Assembly (NCBI GenBank): GCA_041739345.1
Contig: JBGSNZ010000025.1
Location: forward strand, 1-64,000
From: DIGJ01 sp041739345
GTDB lineage: Bacteria > Bacillota > Clostridia > Lachnospirales > Lachnospiraceae
DNA length: 64,000 nucleotides
Direction of reading: 5' to 3'
Shown here: positions 53,585-63,900 of the stretch, in pieces
Layout: each line of letters opens with the position of its first letter
Position numbering within the stretch: the first letter of the stretch is position 1
Program-made: the position numbers and the translations under genes
The notes under the pieces: generated by a model
Told to the model about the DNA's origin: nothing
What the model saw: only the letters and a program-made list of their open reading frames with translations
Databases searched by the model: none

Positions 53585-53927
53585 TTTTGTAAATTCCTTT
53601 CACAAAATCAATTGGTACACTAAATACTATGCCTACATCTTTTTTTGAAAGGTCTCCGACAACAGATTCTATTGCTTCAATTGCTTCATTTAATTGATTA
53701 TCCTCAATAACTGTTAGGATAATATTACTTTTTTCTCTTTCTGGATATAAATATGCTCTGATTGATCCTAAAAATGGAATCTCATCATTATCATGCTTAT
53801 CGCATAATATTCTAGCCATTCCTGCGCTATCAATAATTGTAGCTCCTTTAATATTTCTGTTAACAAATTCTACTAATAAATCATCCAATTTTTCAGTTTT
53901 ATTTAATACTAAAAATAATAACTTCAT
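53574..53927 (-). CDS. PII-like regulatory protein
   Basis: A 117-residue protein: MKLLFLVLNKTEKLDDLLVE, ATIIDSAGMARIL, IILTVIEDNQLNEAIEAIES, ending GIVFSVPIDFVKGIYK. The beta-alpha-beta order and the T-loop-like middle fit the PII/CutA ferredoxin-like fold. ATG 53927 follows GGAG. Gene overlap with the antiporter suggests that it binds and gates it, as other PII-like proteins do with transporters; ligand unknown. Confidence 0.65.
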   Translation of the reverse strand: MKLLFLVLNKTEKLDDLLVEFVNRNIKGATIIDSAGMARILCDKHDNDEIPFLGSIRAYLYPEREKSNIILTVIEDNQLNEAIEAIESVVGDLSKKDVGIVFSVPIDFVKGIYKSGK

Positions 53928-54063
53928 AATTTTCTCCATTCTTGCGCATGTCTTTTGCGCATATTAAGTTTTTGCTATTCTCTACTTTCCTTATTTTAGT
54001 ATATACGTTCTTATATTACAAGGGTGTATCTTTATTAAAATGGGGTTCTGATGCTCATGCCAA

Positions 54064-54102
54064 AAAGCACCAAATGCAAGAATTCCTTTCATTTGGTGCT
54101 TT
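54064..54102 (-). terminator. Terminator of ilvC
   Basis: AAAGCACCAAATG (54064-54076) pairs with CATTTGGTGCTTT (54090-54102); on the minus strand TTTTTG follows. Confidence 0.8.
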
Positions 54103-54126
54103 CCACTATATCCTAGTTACTATAAT

Positions 54127-55137
54127 TTAGTTGTCGATCAATTTATTTCCATCATTCCAGCTATAAAGTTTACGAAGTTCTGCTCCTACTACTTCTGAAG
54201 GATGTGCAGCTCCTCTTCTTCTCATTGCATTGAAGTTTGGACAATTTACAGAGTTTTCAAGTAACCAATTCTTAGCAAATGTACCATCTTGAATATCAGT
54301 CAATACCTGCTTCATTGCTTTCTTTGTCTCTGCAGTAATAATCTTTGGTCCTGTAATATAATCACCATATTCAGCAGTATTGGAAACGGAATATCTCATT
54401 CCAGCAAAACCACTTTCAAAGATTAAGTCTACGATTAATTTCATTTCGTGGATACATTCAAAGTATGCACTTTCTGGTTCATATCCAGCTTCCACTAATG
54501 TTTCAAAACCTGCCTGCATTAAAGCGGTAACACCACCACAAAGTACTGCCTGCTCTCCAAAAAGGTCTGTTTCTGTTTCTTCACGGAAGGTTGTTTGTAA
54601 TACACCTGCTCTTGCACCACCGATTGCTAATGCATATGCCAATGCCATATCATAAGCTTTTCCGGTTGCATCTTGATGTACTGCTATTAAACAAGGAACA
54701 CCTTTTCCTTCTTTATACTGGCTTCTTACAGTATGTCCTGGTCCCTTTGGTGCAATCATAGCTACATCGACATTCTTAGGAGCAACTATCTGACCAAAGT
54801 GAATTGCGAAACCATGAGCAAACATTAACATATTTCCTGGTTCTAAGTTTGGCTCAACGGATTCTTTATACATTTTTGCTTGTTTCTCATCATTGATAAG
54901 AATCATAATAATATCTGCTTTTTTTGCTGCTTCTGCAGCTGTATATACTTCAAAGCCTTGTGCCTGTGCTTTTTCCCAAGACTTGGAGCCCTCATAAAGA
55001 CCGATAATGACGTTGCAACCTGATTCCTTTGCATTCAATGCATGTGCATGTCCCTGGCTTCCATAACCAATGACAGCTATTGTTTTTCCTTCCAAAAGTG
55101 ATAAGTTACAATCTTCCTGGTAGTAAATCTTTGCCAT
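54127..55137 (-). CDS. ilvC: Ketol-acid reductoisomerase
   Basis: A 336-residue class I enzyme. Rossmann motif AVIGYGSQGHAHALNAKESG near residue 18, then the conserved MIAPKGPGHTVR and the metal/substrate helices (ETDLFGEQAVLCGG, YFECIHEMKLIVDLI). It isomerises and reduces acetolactate with NADPH in valine, leucine and isoleucine synthesis. ATG 55137 follows GGAGGAAAG; the longer frame from 55,152 would contain the ribosome site. It follows ilvN, the normal order, though the large synthase subunit is not here. Confidence 0.95.
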   Translation of the reverse strand: MAKIYYQEDCNLSLLEGKTIAVIGYGSQGHAHALNAKESGCNVIIGLYEGSKSWEKAQAQGFEVYTAAEAAKKADIIMILINDEKQAKMYKESVEPNLEPGNMLMFAHGFAIHFGQIVAPKNVDVAMIAPKGPGHTVRSQYKEGKGVPCLIAVHQDATGKAYDMALAYALAIGGARAGVLQTTFREETETDLFGEQAVLCGGVTALMQAGFETLVEAGYEPESAYFECIHEMKLIVDLIFESGFAGMRYSVSNTAEYGDYITGPKIITAETKKAMKQVLTDIQDGTFAKNWLLENSVNCPNFNAMRRRGAAHPSEVVGAELRKLYSWNDGNKLIDN

Positions 55138-55213
55138 TTTTCTTTCCTCCATTTTTTGTTTTTCTATGGCTTACACCTCTAAGTTTTTACCTATAAAGTA
55201 ATCTCTTAAAAGA

Positions 55214-55720
55214 CTAGTCATCAATTCCTTGTGCCAAATCACCAGCTCCTCGTATCAAACCAGTAATTCCGGTACGAACTAATTCTTTAATTTCAAATCC
55301 ATCCAGTAGTTTAATGAAAGCATCCAGTTTTACCTGATTGCCAGTAAGTTCAACCATAAGAGACTCCATGGCAACATCCACAATTTTGGCTCTGAATATA
55401 TCCGCAACTGCAATAATCGCCTGACGTTCCTTTGGGCCTGCCATTACTTTAACAAGAATTAACTCCCGACAAACCGATTCTCCATCTTTTAGTTCTGTAA
55501 TTTCTCGAACATCCTCCAATTTCTCAAGCTGTTTTCCAATCTGTTCTAAAATCAGATCATCACCAGTCACTGCAACTGTCATTCTTGAAAAAGCAGGATT
55601 TTCTGTTTCACCTACTGTAAGACTATCAATATTATATCCGCGTCGGCTAAATAGACCAGCCACACGGCTCAAAACTCCTGCAGTATTATCTACAAGAATG
55701 GATAGAGTCATTCTTCTCAT
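55214..55720 (-). CDS. ilvN: Acetolactate synthase small subunit
   Basis: A 168-residue protein: ACT domain (LSILVDNTAGVLSRVAGLFS, RRGYNIDSLTVGET) and the C-terminal ALS_ss_C domain (LILVKVMAGPKERQAIIAVA, FRAKIVDVAMESLMVELTGN). It regulates the large subunit by valine feedback. ilvB is absent from the window. It is followed by ilvC in the same direction, 76 nt apart, so one operon is likely. No T-box structure is visible in the short upstream gap. Confidence 0.95.
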   Translation of the reverse strand: MRRMTLSILVDNTAGVLSRVAGLFSRRGYNIDSLTVGETENPAFSRMTVAVTGDDLILEQIGKQLEKLEDVREITELKDGESVCRELILVKVMAGPKERQAIIAVADIFRAKIVDVAMESLMVELTGNQVKLDAFIKLLDGFEIKELVRTGITGLIRGAGDLAQGIDD

Positions 55721-55839
55721 ATGATATCTCCCTTCACAAGCTCTTTACTTTATTACTTTATTACAATAAATGCTACACTACTATAATGTGTTAAAGAGTC
55801 AATGTTTATCAAATATTGTAGCAATAGTACCTTCATTTG

Positions 55840-56781
55840 TCAATTGTTACTTTCAAATATAAATTTTGTTAATGCATCACGATTCATTTCCCAATCTACA
55901 ACAAGAACAGCCTGTCCATTGATTCGATCCTGCGTGTATCCATTATCGATTGGTATTCGCATCTGCTCAATTTCTGTTGTTCCCATCATTATCACAGACA
56001 TCAAATAAGAAATAATCTCTTCATTGGTAACATCTGTTACCACACATGGAAGTATTTCATCTGCCAGACCTTTTAAATCGGAGAAAGACATACTCTTTGC
56101 TTCTTTAAAGATTGCATTCAATACATTTCGCTGTCTTTGAGTTCTTCCAAAATCACCAGGACCAACATATCGAATTCGTGTATAGGCAAGTGCCTGTGTG
56201 CCATTCATTTTATTAAGGCCAGGTTGTAGTTTAGAAACGCTTGTATTTTTATCGGCATAGGTAGTTAGCAGATATTCACATTCTTCTTCCGTTAGTTCAA
56301 TATCAACCCCTCCGATTTTATTAATGACATTCTTAAATGCTGCAAAATCTACAATTACATAACCATCTAACTTGATTCCAAAATTTTCCGCTATAGTCTG
56401 ATACAAAAGACTGATTCCACCATAAGAGTAGGCAGCATTAAACTTTGCATTTTCGTATCCCGGTATCGTCACATACATATCGCGCATCAACGAGGTTAAT
56501 TTGAGTTTTTTGTTTTTCATATCAATGGTTGCTATCATAACCGAGTCGGAACGTCCCTTCTGACTCCAATATTCTCGTTTATCTGCTCCAACTAAAAGAA
56601 TATTGACCACCTTATCCTCCGAAAGCAAATTATCATCCGAAACCTCCACATCGCTTAAATCCATTTCTGAGTCGCGGTCCATTAGTGATAATGTCTCCGT
56701 TAATTGATATTTCATCTTTGCAGCTTCGTGACCTCCCAAAATGGCAGCTGCAAAAATTATAATCCATAGTACCCGCTTCAA
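55840..56781 (-). CDS. LytR-CpsA-Psr family protein
   Basis: A 313-residue protein with an N-terminal anchor and the LCP domain: VNILLVGADKREYWSQKGRS, DSVMIATIDMK, TSLMRDMYVTIPG, and the arginine pair IRYVGPGDFGRTQRQR that binds pyrophosphate lipid. It transfers wall polymers such as teichoic acids to peptidoglycan. It directly follows LicD, forming an envelope-glycopolymer pair. Confidence 0.9.
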   Translation of the reverse strand: MKRVLWIIIFAAAILGGHEAAKMKYQLTETLSLMDRDSEMDLSDVEVSDDNLLSEDKVVNILLVGADKREYWSQKGRSDSVMIATIDMKNKKLKLTSLMRDMYVTIPGYENAKFNAAYSYGGISLLYQTIAENFGIKLDGYVIVDFAAFKNVINKIGGVDIELTEEECEYLLTTYADKNTSVSKLQPGLNKMNGTQALAYTRIRYVGPGDFGRTQRQRNVLNAIFKEAKSMSFSDLKGLADEILPCVVTDVTNEEIISYLMSVIMMGTTEIEQMRIPIDNGYTQDRINGQAVLVVDWEMNRDALTKFIFESNN

Positions 56782-57633
56782 TTATTCTTCCTCTTTTCTT
56801 TCAACTAATTTCCCTTGAAAGTGAATTCTTCGTTCGCTTTCTGGCGGAAGCTCCATATAATTTCCGTACATATGAGTCAAATACTCATCGACCATCTTTG
56901 GTCCTTTTACTTTTAATCCTTCAAAATCCAAAATAGAAGCCTCTCTATATGACCCCCAATATTTTGTTGGCACAATTTCTTTTAAATTATACGCACCCAT
57001 TACAGTGCCTGAATAAGTTGATTTACGAAATTCCTGTCTTGAAAAAAGTCGATCCATCTTTTTATAAATTTTATGTGCATCCAATATTTTGTAAAGTCGC
57101 AGTGATTTACATATGTGTAATAATATTTTTTCCTTTTTTGGTCTTGTAGCTAAAATACCGGTTGAAACATTCGCTGCTCCACAAAGGAAACGATACATTA
57201 AAACCTTATATCCATAAATTTTTCGACCAAAATTATTATTTGGTGTCCCATCTAGTGGTATTATATCAATCATATAACCCAATCGCTTTGGCTGTGTATT
57301 ATCCTGCAAATTGTCGTATATATCCACATTTACATTTCTGATTTTTCCAAAATAGCTACGATATTCAGGCTTATTAAACGGAGCTTCAACAACTAGATAA
57401 TCTGGAAGATACTTTGAGAAAATCTTTATAAACTTCTCATAAGAATCCCTTGGCATTGCTACATCAATATCATCATCCCACGGGATAAATCCGTGATGCC
57501 TTACTGCACCAAGTAAAGTTCCTCCAATCACATAATACTCTAATTTATTTTTTACGCATACATTAATAAATTGTTCCAGTGCGTCTTTTTCATATTCATG
57601 AAGCGGGCTTAACTGCTTCTTTTCTATATCCAT
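56782..57633 (-). CDS. LicD-family phosphotransferase
   Basis: A 283-residue protein. Motif GGTLLGAVRHHGFIPWDDDI (DDDID metal ligands) near residues 37-58 is that of LicD nucleotidyl/phosphotransferases, which add phosphocholine or similar groups to wall or capsule glycans. No start codon problem: ATG 57633 after AAGGAG-like TTAAAGG. It abuts the LCP gene at 56,781/56,782 (no gap), so they are co-expressed. Confidence 0.9.
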   Translation of the reverse strand: MDIEKKQLSPLHEYEKDALEQFINVCVKNKLEYYVIGGTLLGAVRHHGFIPWDDDIDVAMPRDSYEKFIKIFSKYLPDYLVVEAPFNKPEYRSYFGKIRNVNVDIYDNLQDNTQPKRLGYMIDIIPLDGTPNNNFGRKIYGYKVLMYRFLCGAANVSTGILATRPKKEKILLHICKSLRLYKILDAHKIYKKMDRLFSRQEFRKSTYSGTVMGAYNLKEIVPTKYWGSYREASILDFEGLKVKGPKMVDEYLTHMYGNYMELPPESERRIHFQGKLVERKEEE

Positions 57634-57739
57634 GTTGGTTCTCCTTAAAGGTTTTGTGGTCCATTGATTTTTTTGTACATTATTGCTATAATTCTAAAAT
57701 ACTAACTTATCTTTTGCAAGATAAAAAAATAATTATTTT

Positions 57740-58525
57740 ATGAAAGTAGGACAAAATGAAATGAACGTGAAAATATTAGTTGCTGCTCATAAACAATATC
57801 ACATGCCAAATGATGCAATTTATTTTCCCCTCCATGTTGGAAAAGAAGGTAAAAACCTCGAACTTGGTTATGTTGGTGATAATACTGGAGATAATATCTC
57901 TATGAAAAATTCAACCTTCTGTGAATTAACTGGTATTTATTGGGCGTATAAAAATCTGGATGCTGACTATATCGGTCTGGTTCATTACCGCCGTCATTTT
58001 ACATTTCGTAAAAAGGGAGATAAGTTTTCCAGTATCCTTAACGGTGTAGAACTAGAACATCTTCTTAAGGAAACCGATATTATTCTCCCCCAAAAACGTA
58101 ATTACTTTATTGAAACAAATTACTCACACTACATTCATGCCCATCATAAAGAAGGTATTGATATGCTTGGTGAGATTATTAAAAAAGACTATAAAGAATA
58201 TGCAAATGCCTATGATACCGTTATGAATCGAACTGCTGCACATATGTTTAATATGTTTATCATGCGGAAAGATTATTTTGATGAATACTGCGAATGGCTC
58301 TTTGCTATTCTCTTCGAAATCGAAAAGAAGCTGGATATTTCAGACTACTCAACTTATGAGACAAGAGTGTTTGGATTCCTAGCAGAACGAATGCTTGATA
58401 TCTTTATAGAAACCAAGCAGCTTTCCTATAAAGAAATAAATGTAATGTTCATGGAATCCCAAAATTGGTTAAAAAAAGGGTCCTTATTTTTAAAACGTAA
58501 ATTTATTAAAACGGAGCCCTTATAA
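57740..58525 (+). CDS. DUF4422 glycosyltransferase
   Basis: A 261-residue protein with ILVAAHKQYHMPND at the start, NSTFCELTGIYWAYKNLDAD and YIGLVHYRRHF, the DUF4422 signature of capsule/rhamnan-type glycosyltransferases. ATG 57740 is annotated; ATG 57761 with a TAGGA site 10 nt upstream is an alternative start. It is divergent from licD and convergent with metH, leaving only one base between stop codons. Confidence 0.85.
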   Translation: MKVGQNEMNVKILVAAHKQYHMPNDAIYFPLHVGKEGKNLELGYVGDNTGDNISMKNSTFCELTGIYWAYKNLDADYIGLVHYRRHFTFRKKGDKFSSILNGVELEHLLKETDIILPQKRNYFIETNYSHYIHAHHKEGIDMLGEIIKKDYKEYANAYDTVMNRTAAHMFNMFIMRKDYFDEYCEWLFAILFEIEKKLDISDYSTYETRVFGFLAERMLDIFIETKQLSYKEINVMFMESQNWLKKGSLFLKRKFIKTEPL

Positions 58526-58526
58526 T

Positions 58527-60980
58527 TTATATATCAAGTAATCGCTTTACGAGTAGCACGGCTTCTTTTGCATCCTTCGAGTAGCCGTCTGCTCCAATTT
58601 CATCCGCATAACTTTGTGTAATTACAGCGCCCCCAATGATAATCAATGATTTCAAATTTTCTTTCTTTACACGTTCTACTACATGCTTCATTTCCATCAT
58701 GGTAGTCGTCATAAGCGCAGACAATCCAATCACATCTGCATTTCTTTCTTTTGCTACTCGAATAATTTCTTCTGCTGGCACATCTTTTCCCAAATCAATG
58801 ACATCAAACCCATAATTTTTAAGCATCAACACGACTAAATTCTTACCAATGTCATGAATATCACCAGCTACCGTGGCCATCACAACCGTACCAAGTGATT
58901 TGTTTTTGCCCTCCTGATTTAGTAACGGTTCCAAATAATCAATCGCTTTTTTCATAGCTTCCGCACTACTAATTAACTGTGGTAAAAAATAAATCTGCCG
59001 ATCAAACAGCTCTCCTGTTTCATTGATTGCCGGAATTAACATCTTGTCCACAATATCAGAGGGCTTTTCCCCAACTTCTAGTGCTATTTTAACATCATTT
59101 AGAATTGCTCGGCTGTTTCCCTTTAAAACATCCATAAAAATCGGATGTCGGTCAGTCGTTTTATCTTCTTTTTTAACTTCTTTTTCCTTTTCGATTACGC
59201 TAGCAGTCAGCGTAAGCGGATGCTTGGATACTCGCTCAATGTAACGATTGGAGGCTTCTTCTTTGTTAAGAAGCAAATCAGAAGCAAATGCAATATTCAT
59301 AAGTAGATCCTGTGATGGATTTGCAATTGCCATAGTAAGCCCTTCTTTAATCGCAAAGGACAAAAAGGTACTATTTACAAAGCTACGTTCTGGTAATCCA
59401 AACGAAATATTTGACAAGCCACAAATGGTTGCTAAGGAAAGTTCATTTTTGCAATAACGTATCGTCTCTAATGTTTCAATTGCCGCCATCTTATTCGCAC
59501 CTATCGTGGTAACCAAACCATCAACAATAATATCCTCTTTTGTTAACCCAAGGCTATAGGCACGCTCTACTATCTTATGAATAATGTCTTTCTTCTCTTC
59601 TAGGCTTTTTGGTAATCCAGCATCGGAAAGTGGTAATAAGATGAACATTGCTCCATACTTTTTTGCAATCGGAATCAGTTTTTCAAATTTTTCCTTTTCT
59701 AGGCTGATAGAATTAATTAATGCACGCCCCGGATAAATACGTAGGGCATGCTCTATTACTGAAATGTAGCTTGAATCAATGCAAAGTGGAAGATTTGAAA
59801 CCTTCAACACCTCATAAATTACGTTTTGCATCATTTCATCTTCATCGATTCCATTCATTCCCATATTAATGTCAAGAATAGACGCACCCTGCTCTTCCTG
59901 TTCCTCTGCCATCTTTATAATCATGTCCAGATTTCCTTCACGTAACTGTGCTTGAAGTACTTTTTTCCCAGTCGGATTAATGCGTTCGCCAACCACGAGA
60001 AACTTACCCTCTAAATCAATTTCTATCGTGTTCCGTTCTGTCGATAGTAATCTGCGCTTTTTTTCTTCACGTTTTGGCGCTGTCACATTTCCTATTTCTT
60101 TTTTTAAGCAGGCAATGTGCTTTGGTGTGGTTCCACAACATCCCCCTATGATAGAAGCGCCTGCATTAATTAGTTTAGAAGCCTCTTTTGCAAAACTGAT
60201 TGCCTCCATATCATAAATGGTCTTTCCATCTATAAGGTGCGGAAGCCCTGCATTTGGTTTAGCAATCAGTGGAATATTTGTATATTCTCTCATGAGCTTT
60301 AGCACATCACACATCTTTTCTGGCCCGGTTGAACAGTTCACTCCAACCGCATCTACCCCCATCGCTTCCATTACAACTGCAGCTGTTATCGGATCTGTGC
60401 CATAAAGTGTGCGTGAGTCCTCCTGAAAAGTCATTGTCACCATAATAGGCAGATCACAGGACTCCTTAACTGCAAGAACCGCTGCTCTGCACTCTTGCAA
60501 ACTCATCATGGTTTCAATCGCAAATAAATCTACGCCAGCAAGAACAAGCGCCTTTACCTGTTCTTTATATACGTTAACAAGTTCTTCAAATTCCAGATTT
60601 CCAATCGGATATAACTGTCTTCCAGTCATTGTAATATTACCCGCTATATATATGTTCCGATCAAGTCCTTGGCTTTTCAAATTTTTGATTGCCTGCTTTG
60701 AAATACTTACCAGACTTAGATTCATAGCTTCTACTTCGTCCTGGAGTCCATACTCCGAAAGCTTAATTCGATTGCAGGTAAAGGTTGACGAATAAATGAT
60801 GTCAGAACCAGCTTCGATAAACTCCATTTGCAGTTGTTCTAATACTTTCTTATGTTCTAATATCCATTTTTCAGGGCACACTCCCATTGGCATCCCTTTC
60901 ATCATAAGATTGGATCCCGTTGCCCCATCTAATAGAATTACTTGCTTTTGTATGTTTTTTTCAAATTCTTGTCTGGTCAT
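58527..60980 (-). CDS. metH: Methionine synthase (homocysteine + pterin + B12 domains)
   Basis: An 817-residue protein. Domain order: homocysteine S-methyltransferase (1-300; zinc cysteines C216, C281, C282 in GVNCSTGP and GGCCGTTPKHI), pterin-binding (about 315-570; VVGERINPTGKK), B12 cap and B12-binding (about 600-817; DIHDIG with D707, H709 and G712). The AdoMet activation domain of E. coli MetH is missing, as usual in clostridia, where a separate protein reactivates the enzyme. It transfers methyl from methyl-THF to homocysteine. 11 nt downstream of the kinase gene. Confidence 0.95.
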   Translation of the reverse strand: MTRQEFEKNIQKQVILLDGATGSNLMMKGMPMGVCPEKWILEHKKVLEQLQMEFIEAGSDIIYSSTFTCNRIKLSEYGLQDEVEAMNLSLVSISKQAIKNLKSQGLDRNIYIAGNITMTGRQLYPIGNLEFEELVNVYKEQVKALVLAGVDLFAIETMMSLQECRAAVLAVKESCDLPIMVTMTFQEDSRTLYGTDPITAAVVMEAMGVDAVGVNCSTGPEKMCDVLKLMREYTNIPLIAKPNAGLPHLIDGKTIYDMEAISFAKEASKLINAGASIIGGCCGTTPKHIACLKKEIGNVTAPKREEKKRRLLSTERNTIEIDLEGKFLVVGERINPTGKKVLQAQLREGNLDMIIKMAEEQEEQGASILDINMGMNGIDEDEMMQNVIYEVLKVSNLPLCIDSSYISVIEHALRIYPGRALINSISLEKEKFEKLIPIAKKYGAMFILLPLSDAGLPKSLEEKKDIIHKIVERAYSLGLTKEDIIVDGLVTTIGANKMAAIETLETIRYCKNELSLATICGLSNISFGLPERSFVNSTFLSFAIKEGLTMAIANPSQDLLMNIAFASDLLLNKEEASNRYIERVSKHPLTLTASVIEKEKEVKKEDKTTDRHPIFMDVLKGNSRAILNDVKIALEVGEKPSDIVDKMLIPAINETGELFDRQIYFLPQLISSAEAMKKAIDYLEPLLNQEGKNKSLGTVVMATVAGDIHDIGKNLVVLMLKNYGFDVIDLGKDVPAEEIIRVAKERNADVIGLSALMTTTMMEMKHVVERVKKENLKSLIIIGGAVITQSYADEIGADGYSKDAKEAVLLVKRLLDI

Positions 60981-60991
60981 ACTTTCATCCT

Positions 60992-63900
60992 CTATTCTTC
61001 ACTCAAGATCTTTAGTGCCATATTATAGTTAAGCATTTTTAGCTCATCCAATGCCTTTATAACTTTTTCACTTAACTTTGGAGTAAGCTTAACACAATTT
61101 AACATTTCGAGCTTATTGATTGCCTGTTCGTCTTCATAATCAGCAATTAATCCACAAATATCTCTCAAGGTTTCTTCAATATCCACAAAAGGAATTTCAC
61201 TCAAACTTAGAGATCGTGTGTGCGTGTTCTTATCACAATCTACCTCCACTACTTTTTCCCCATCATTTAGCAAAAGAACAGCCTCTATTGAATTCAAAAA
61301 TTGTTTATGCATATCCAAAAGTTCTTTTCCCCTTGTCTGAACAAATATATAATTCTCGTTTTTGGCTTCTTCCTCATGCTTTTTTGCTGTTTCAGATAGT
61401 TCATTGGCTCCAACACTGGCCGCTATGCTCTTTAGCGCATGTACCTCTATCATATAGCTTTTTATATTATCCGTTGCAATATATTCTTTCATAATACTAT
61501 GTTTCATTCTTCCTTCTAACATCACCGTACGAAGCAATTCAAAATATAGCTCTACCGAGCCGAAACATTGAGAAACGCCTACCTGCGTATTCACATTCGG
61601 AATCTTATACGGAAATATTTCCTGTCTGTTCTTTCTGGCTGTTTCATCTTTTTTTATCAAGCTCTCGGGCAAGTGTTCACGCAGCACTTCATCGAGACGT
61701 CCAATATCCATTGGTTTTGAAATATAATCATTAAAACCACTTTCCATAAACATTTCACGGATACCTCGAATGGCATTTGCTGTAAGGGCAATAATGGTAA
61801 CATTTTTAAAATAATCTCCATCCATAGCACGTATTTTGGCAAGCGTCTCCACTCCGTCCATTTCAGGCATCATATGGTCTAAAAATATTAAATCATATTG
61901 GTTTTCCTTCACTAATTCAAGACATTCTTTTCCATTTAGTGCTTTGGAAATCTGCATCTTATATGGATTTAAAAGTCCTTCTGCGACTTTTAAATTGACC
62001 TCATTATCGTCTACAATTAAAGCTTTCGCATTCGGCGCAATAAATGTATCATGCATTTCCTTTTTAACTTTTGTATGGAGGACTCCATTTATAGCATCTC
62101 CTACATTCAGGCAATATACAGGCTTTTGAATGGCTGACAAATACCCCACAGATTCCAGGTACTGACCAAATTCTGTAATTACAATAACTTTTGTTTCTAA
62201 CGATAGCTCATTCACAAACTCATTTCTCTTTTTGTATGTAGAATATGGCATAAAAACGTGGCTAAACTTCACATCCTGCAAAACCGTCCATACGGATTCT
62301 GCCTCTATCTCAAAGGTTGCGTTAATTCCTAGATTTTTTAGAACTTGTAACATTTGAGTATCGGATTCATCCTGTAGTATAACCAACGGTTTTAAAAGTT
62401 CTTTTCCTACCACTTCAATTATTGAATGTTTGCTAAAAATCTTCTGTCTTAAATTGACGTAAAAGGTGCTACCCTTTTCATATTCGCTTTCTAAAAAGAT
62501 TTCACCATGCATCAAATCAAGCAACTGTTTACAAATGGCAAGTCCTAGCCCTGTTCCCTCTATTTGTCTCGTTTTTATACCATCAAAACGAACAAAACTC
62601 TCAAACAAATGTCCAAGATCATCTTTCTTTATACCAAACCCTGTATCCTCCACTGCAATGTGCAAATTTACATACTCATCTTCGATAACACCTTGAATAC
62701 TAAGACGTACATGTCCCTTATTTGTAAATTTTACTGCATTGGTTAATAGATTTAATATAATCTGACGAATTCTTAGTTCATCCCCCATAAGTTCATTGGG
62801 AAGATTATGATCTATTTCAAGTAAAAATTCTATTTTCTTATCTCTCATTCTAGAACATATCATATTTGTTATATCATGAATAATCGAAGACAAAAAATAT
62901 CTGTCATTTACAATTTCGAGTTTACCTGATTCAATCTTTGAAATATCTAATATATCATTAATAATGGTAAGCAAAGATTCCCCTGCCCCTTTAATATTTT
63001 CTACATTTTCTCTTACTTGATTGGAAACTTCATCTCGAAGCACCAGCTCCGTCATTCCCAAGATAGCATTCATAGGTGTACGTATCTCGTGTGACATGTT
63101 TGCAAGAAAAATACTCTTTGTTCGATCCGCACGTTCCGCTTCAATTCTGGCAGCTTCTGCCTCTTTTGTGATATTTTCAAGCAGACTTTTCTGCTCCTCT
63201 AATTCACCAATTTTTTTCTCACGATTCTCTATGTGTTCGCTCGCATAAATTATGGTTCCTCCACCAATTTCTTTGGCATCCATAATGGTATTATTAATAG
63301 TATCTAATATTTCAGTAACTGTTTGTGCATCCTGCGGACAGGAAATACAACAAATACAAGTTGAAAGCTTAACATCGTCATCCCCAATTGACCATTCTTT
63401 TCGAAACCTTCTTCGAATTTCTTCTATCACGGTTTCTAAATTAATTAATTCTGGTTCAAATATAACTGCAATGTTATCCCCATCTAAACGATAAGCACAA
63501 TTTGGGACAATACCCATTAAGTATTTTGAAATATTGCGAAGCAAACTGTCTCCCGCCTGAAATCCATATTTTTCATTAATGTAGCGAAATTGATCAATAG
63601 CCAAAACCACCATAAAAAATGGTTGATTTTGTTTGAAATAATCACTTAACATTGTAATTGCAGCTGCTTGATTGAATATACCCGTTGTATAATCAATCTG
63701 TTCCTCTGGATTTTGAAGTGATATATAAATTATAAGACTGGAAATTGCGGTTGCAAATCCACCCAATAAAATATGCCGCCAGATTGCTTGAATAATAAGT
63801 GCTAAAATCGTAATTATAATAATTAAACCAATTGCATAGCGTTGTCCTTTATTCAAATTTTTGCGATTCTTAACAGTAACTATCAATGACAACATCAGGT

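Noticed and set aside
53942..54130. 62-codon plus-strand frame near ilvC
   Set aside because: Contains the ilvC terminator hairpin and lacks a ribosome site.
55721..55839. T-box or leader attenuator upstream of ilvN
   Set aside because: The 119-bp gap is too short and shows no T-box sequence or leucine/valine-rich leader peptide.
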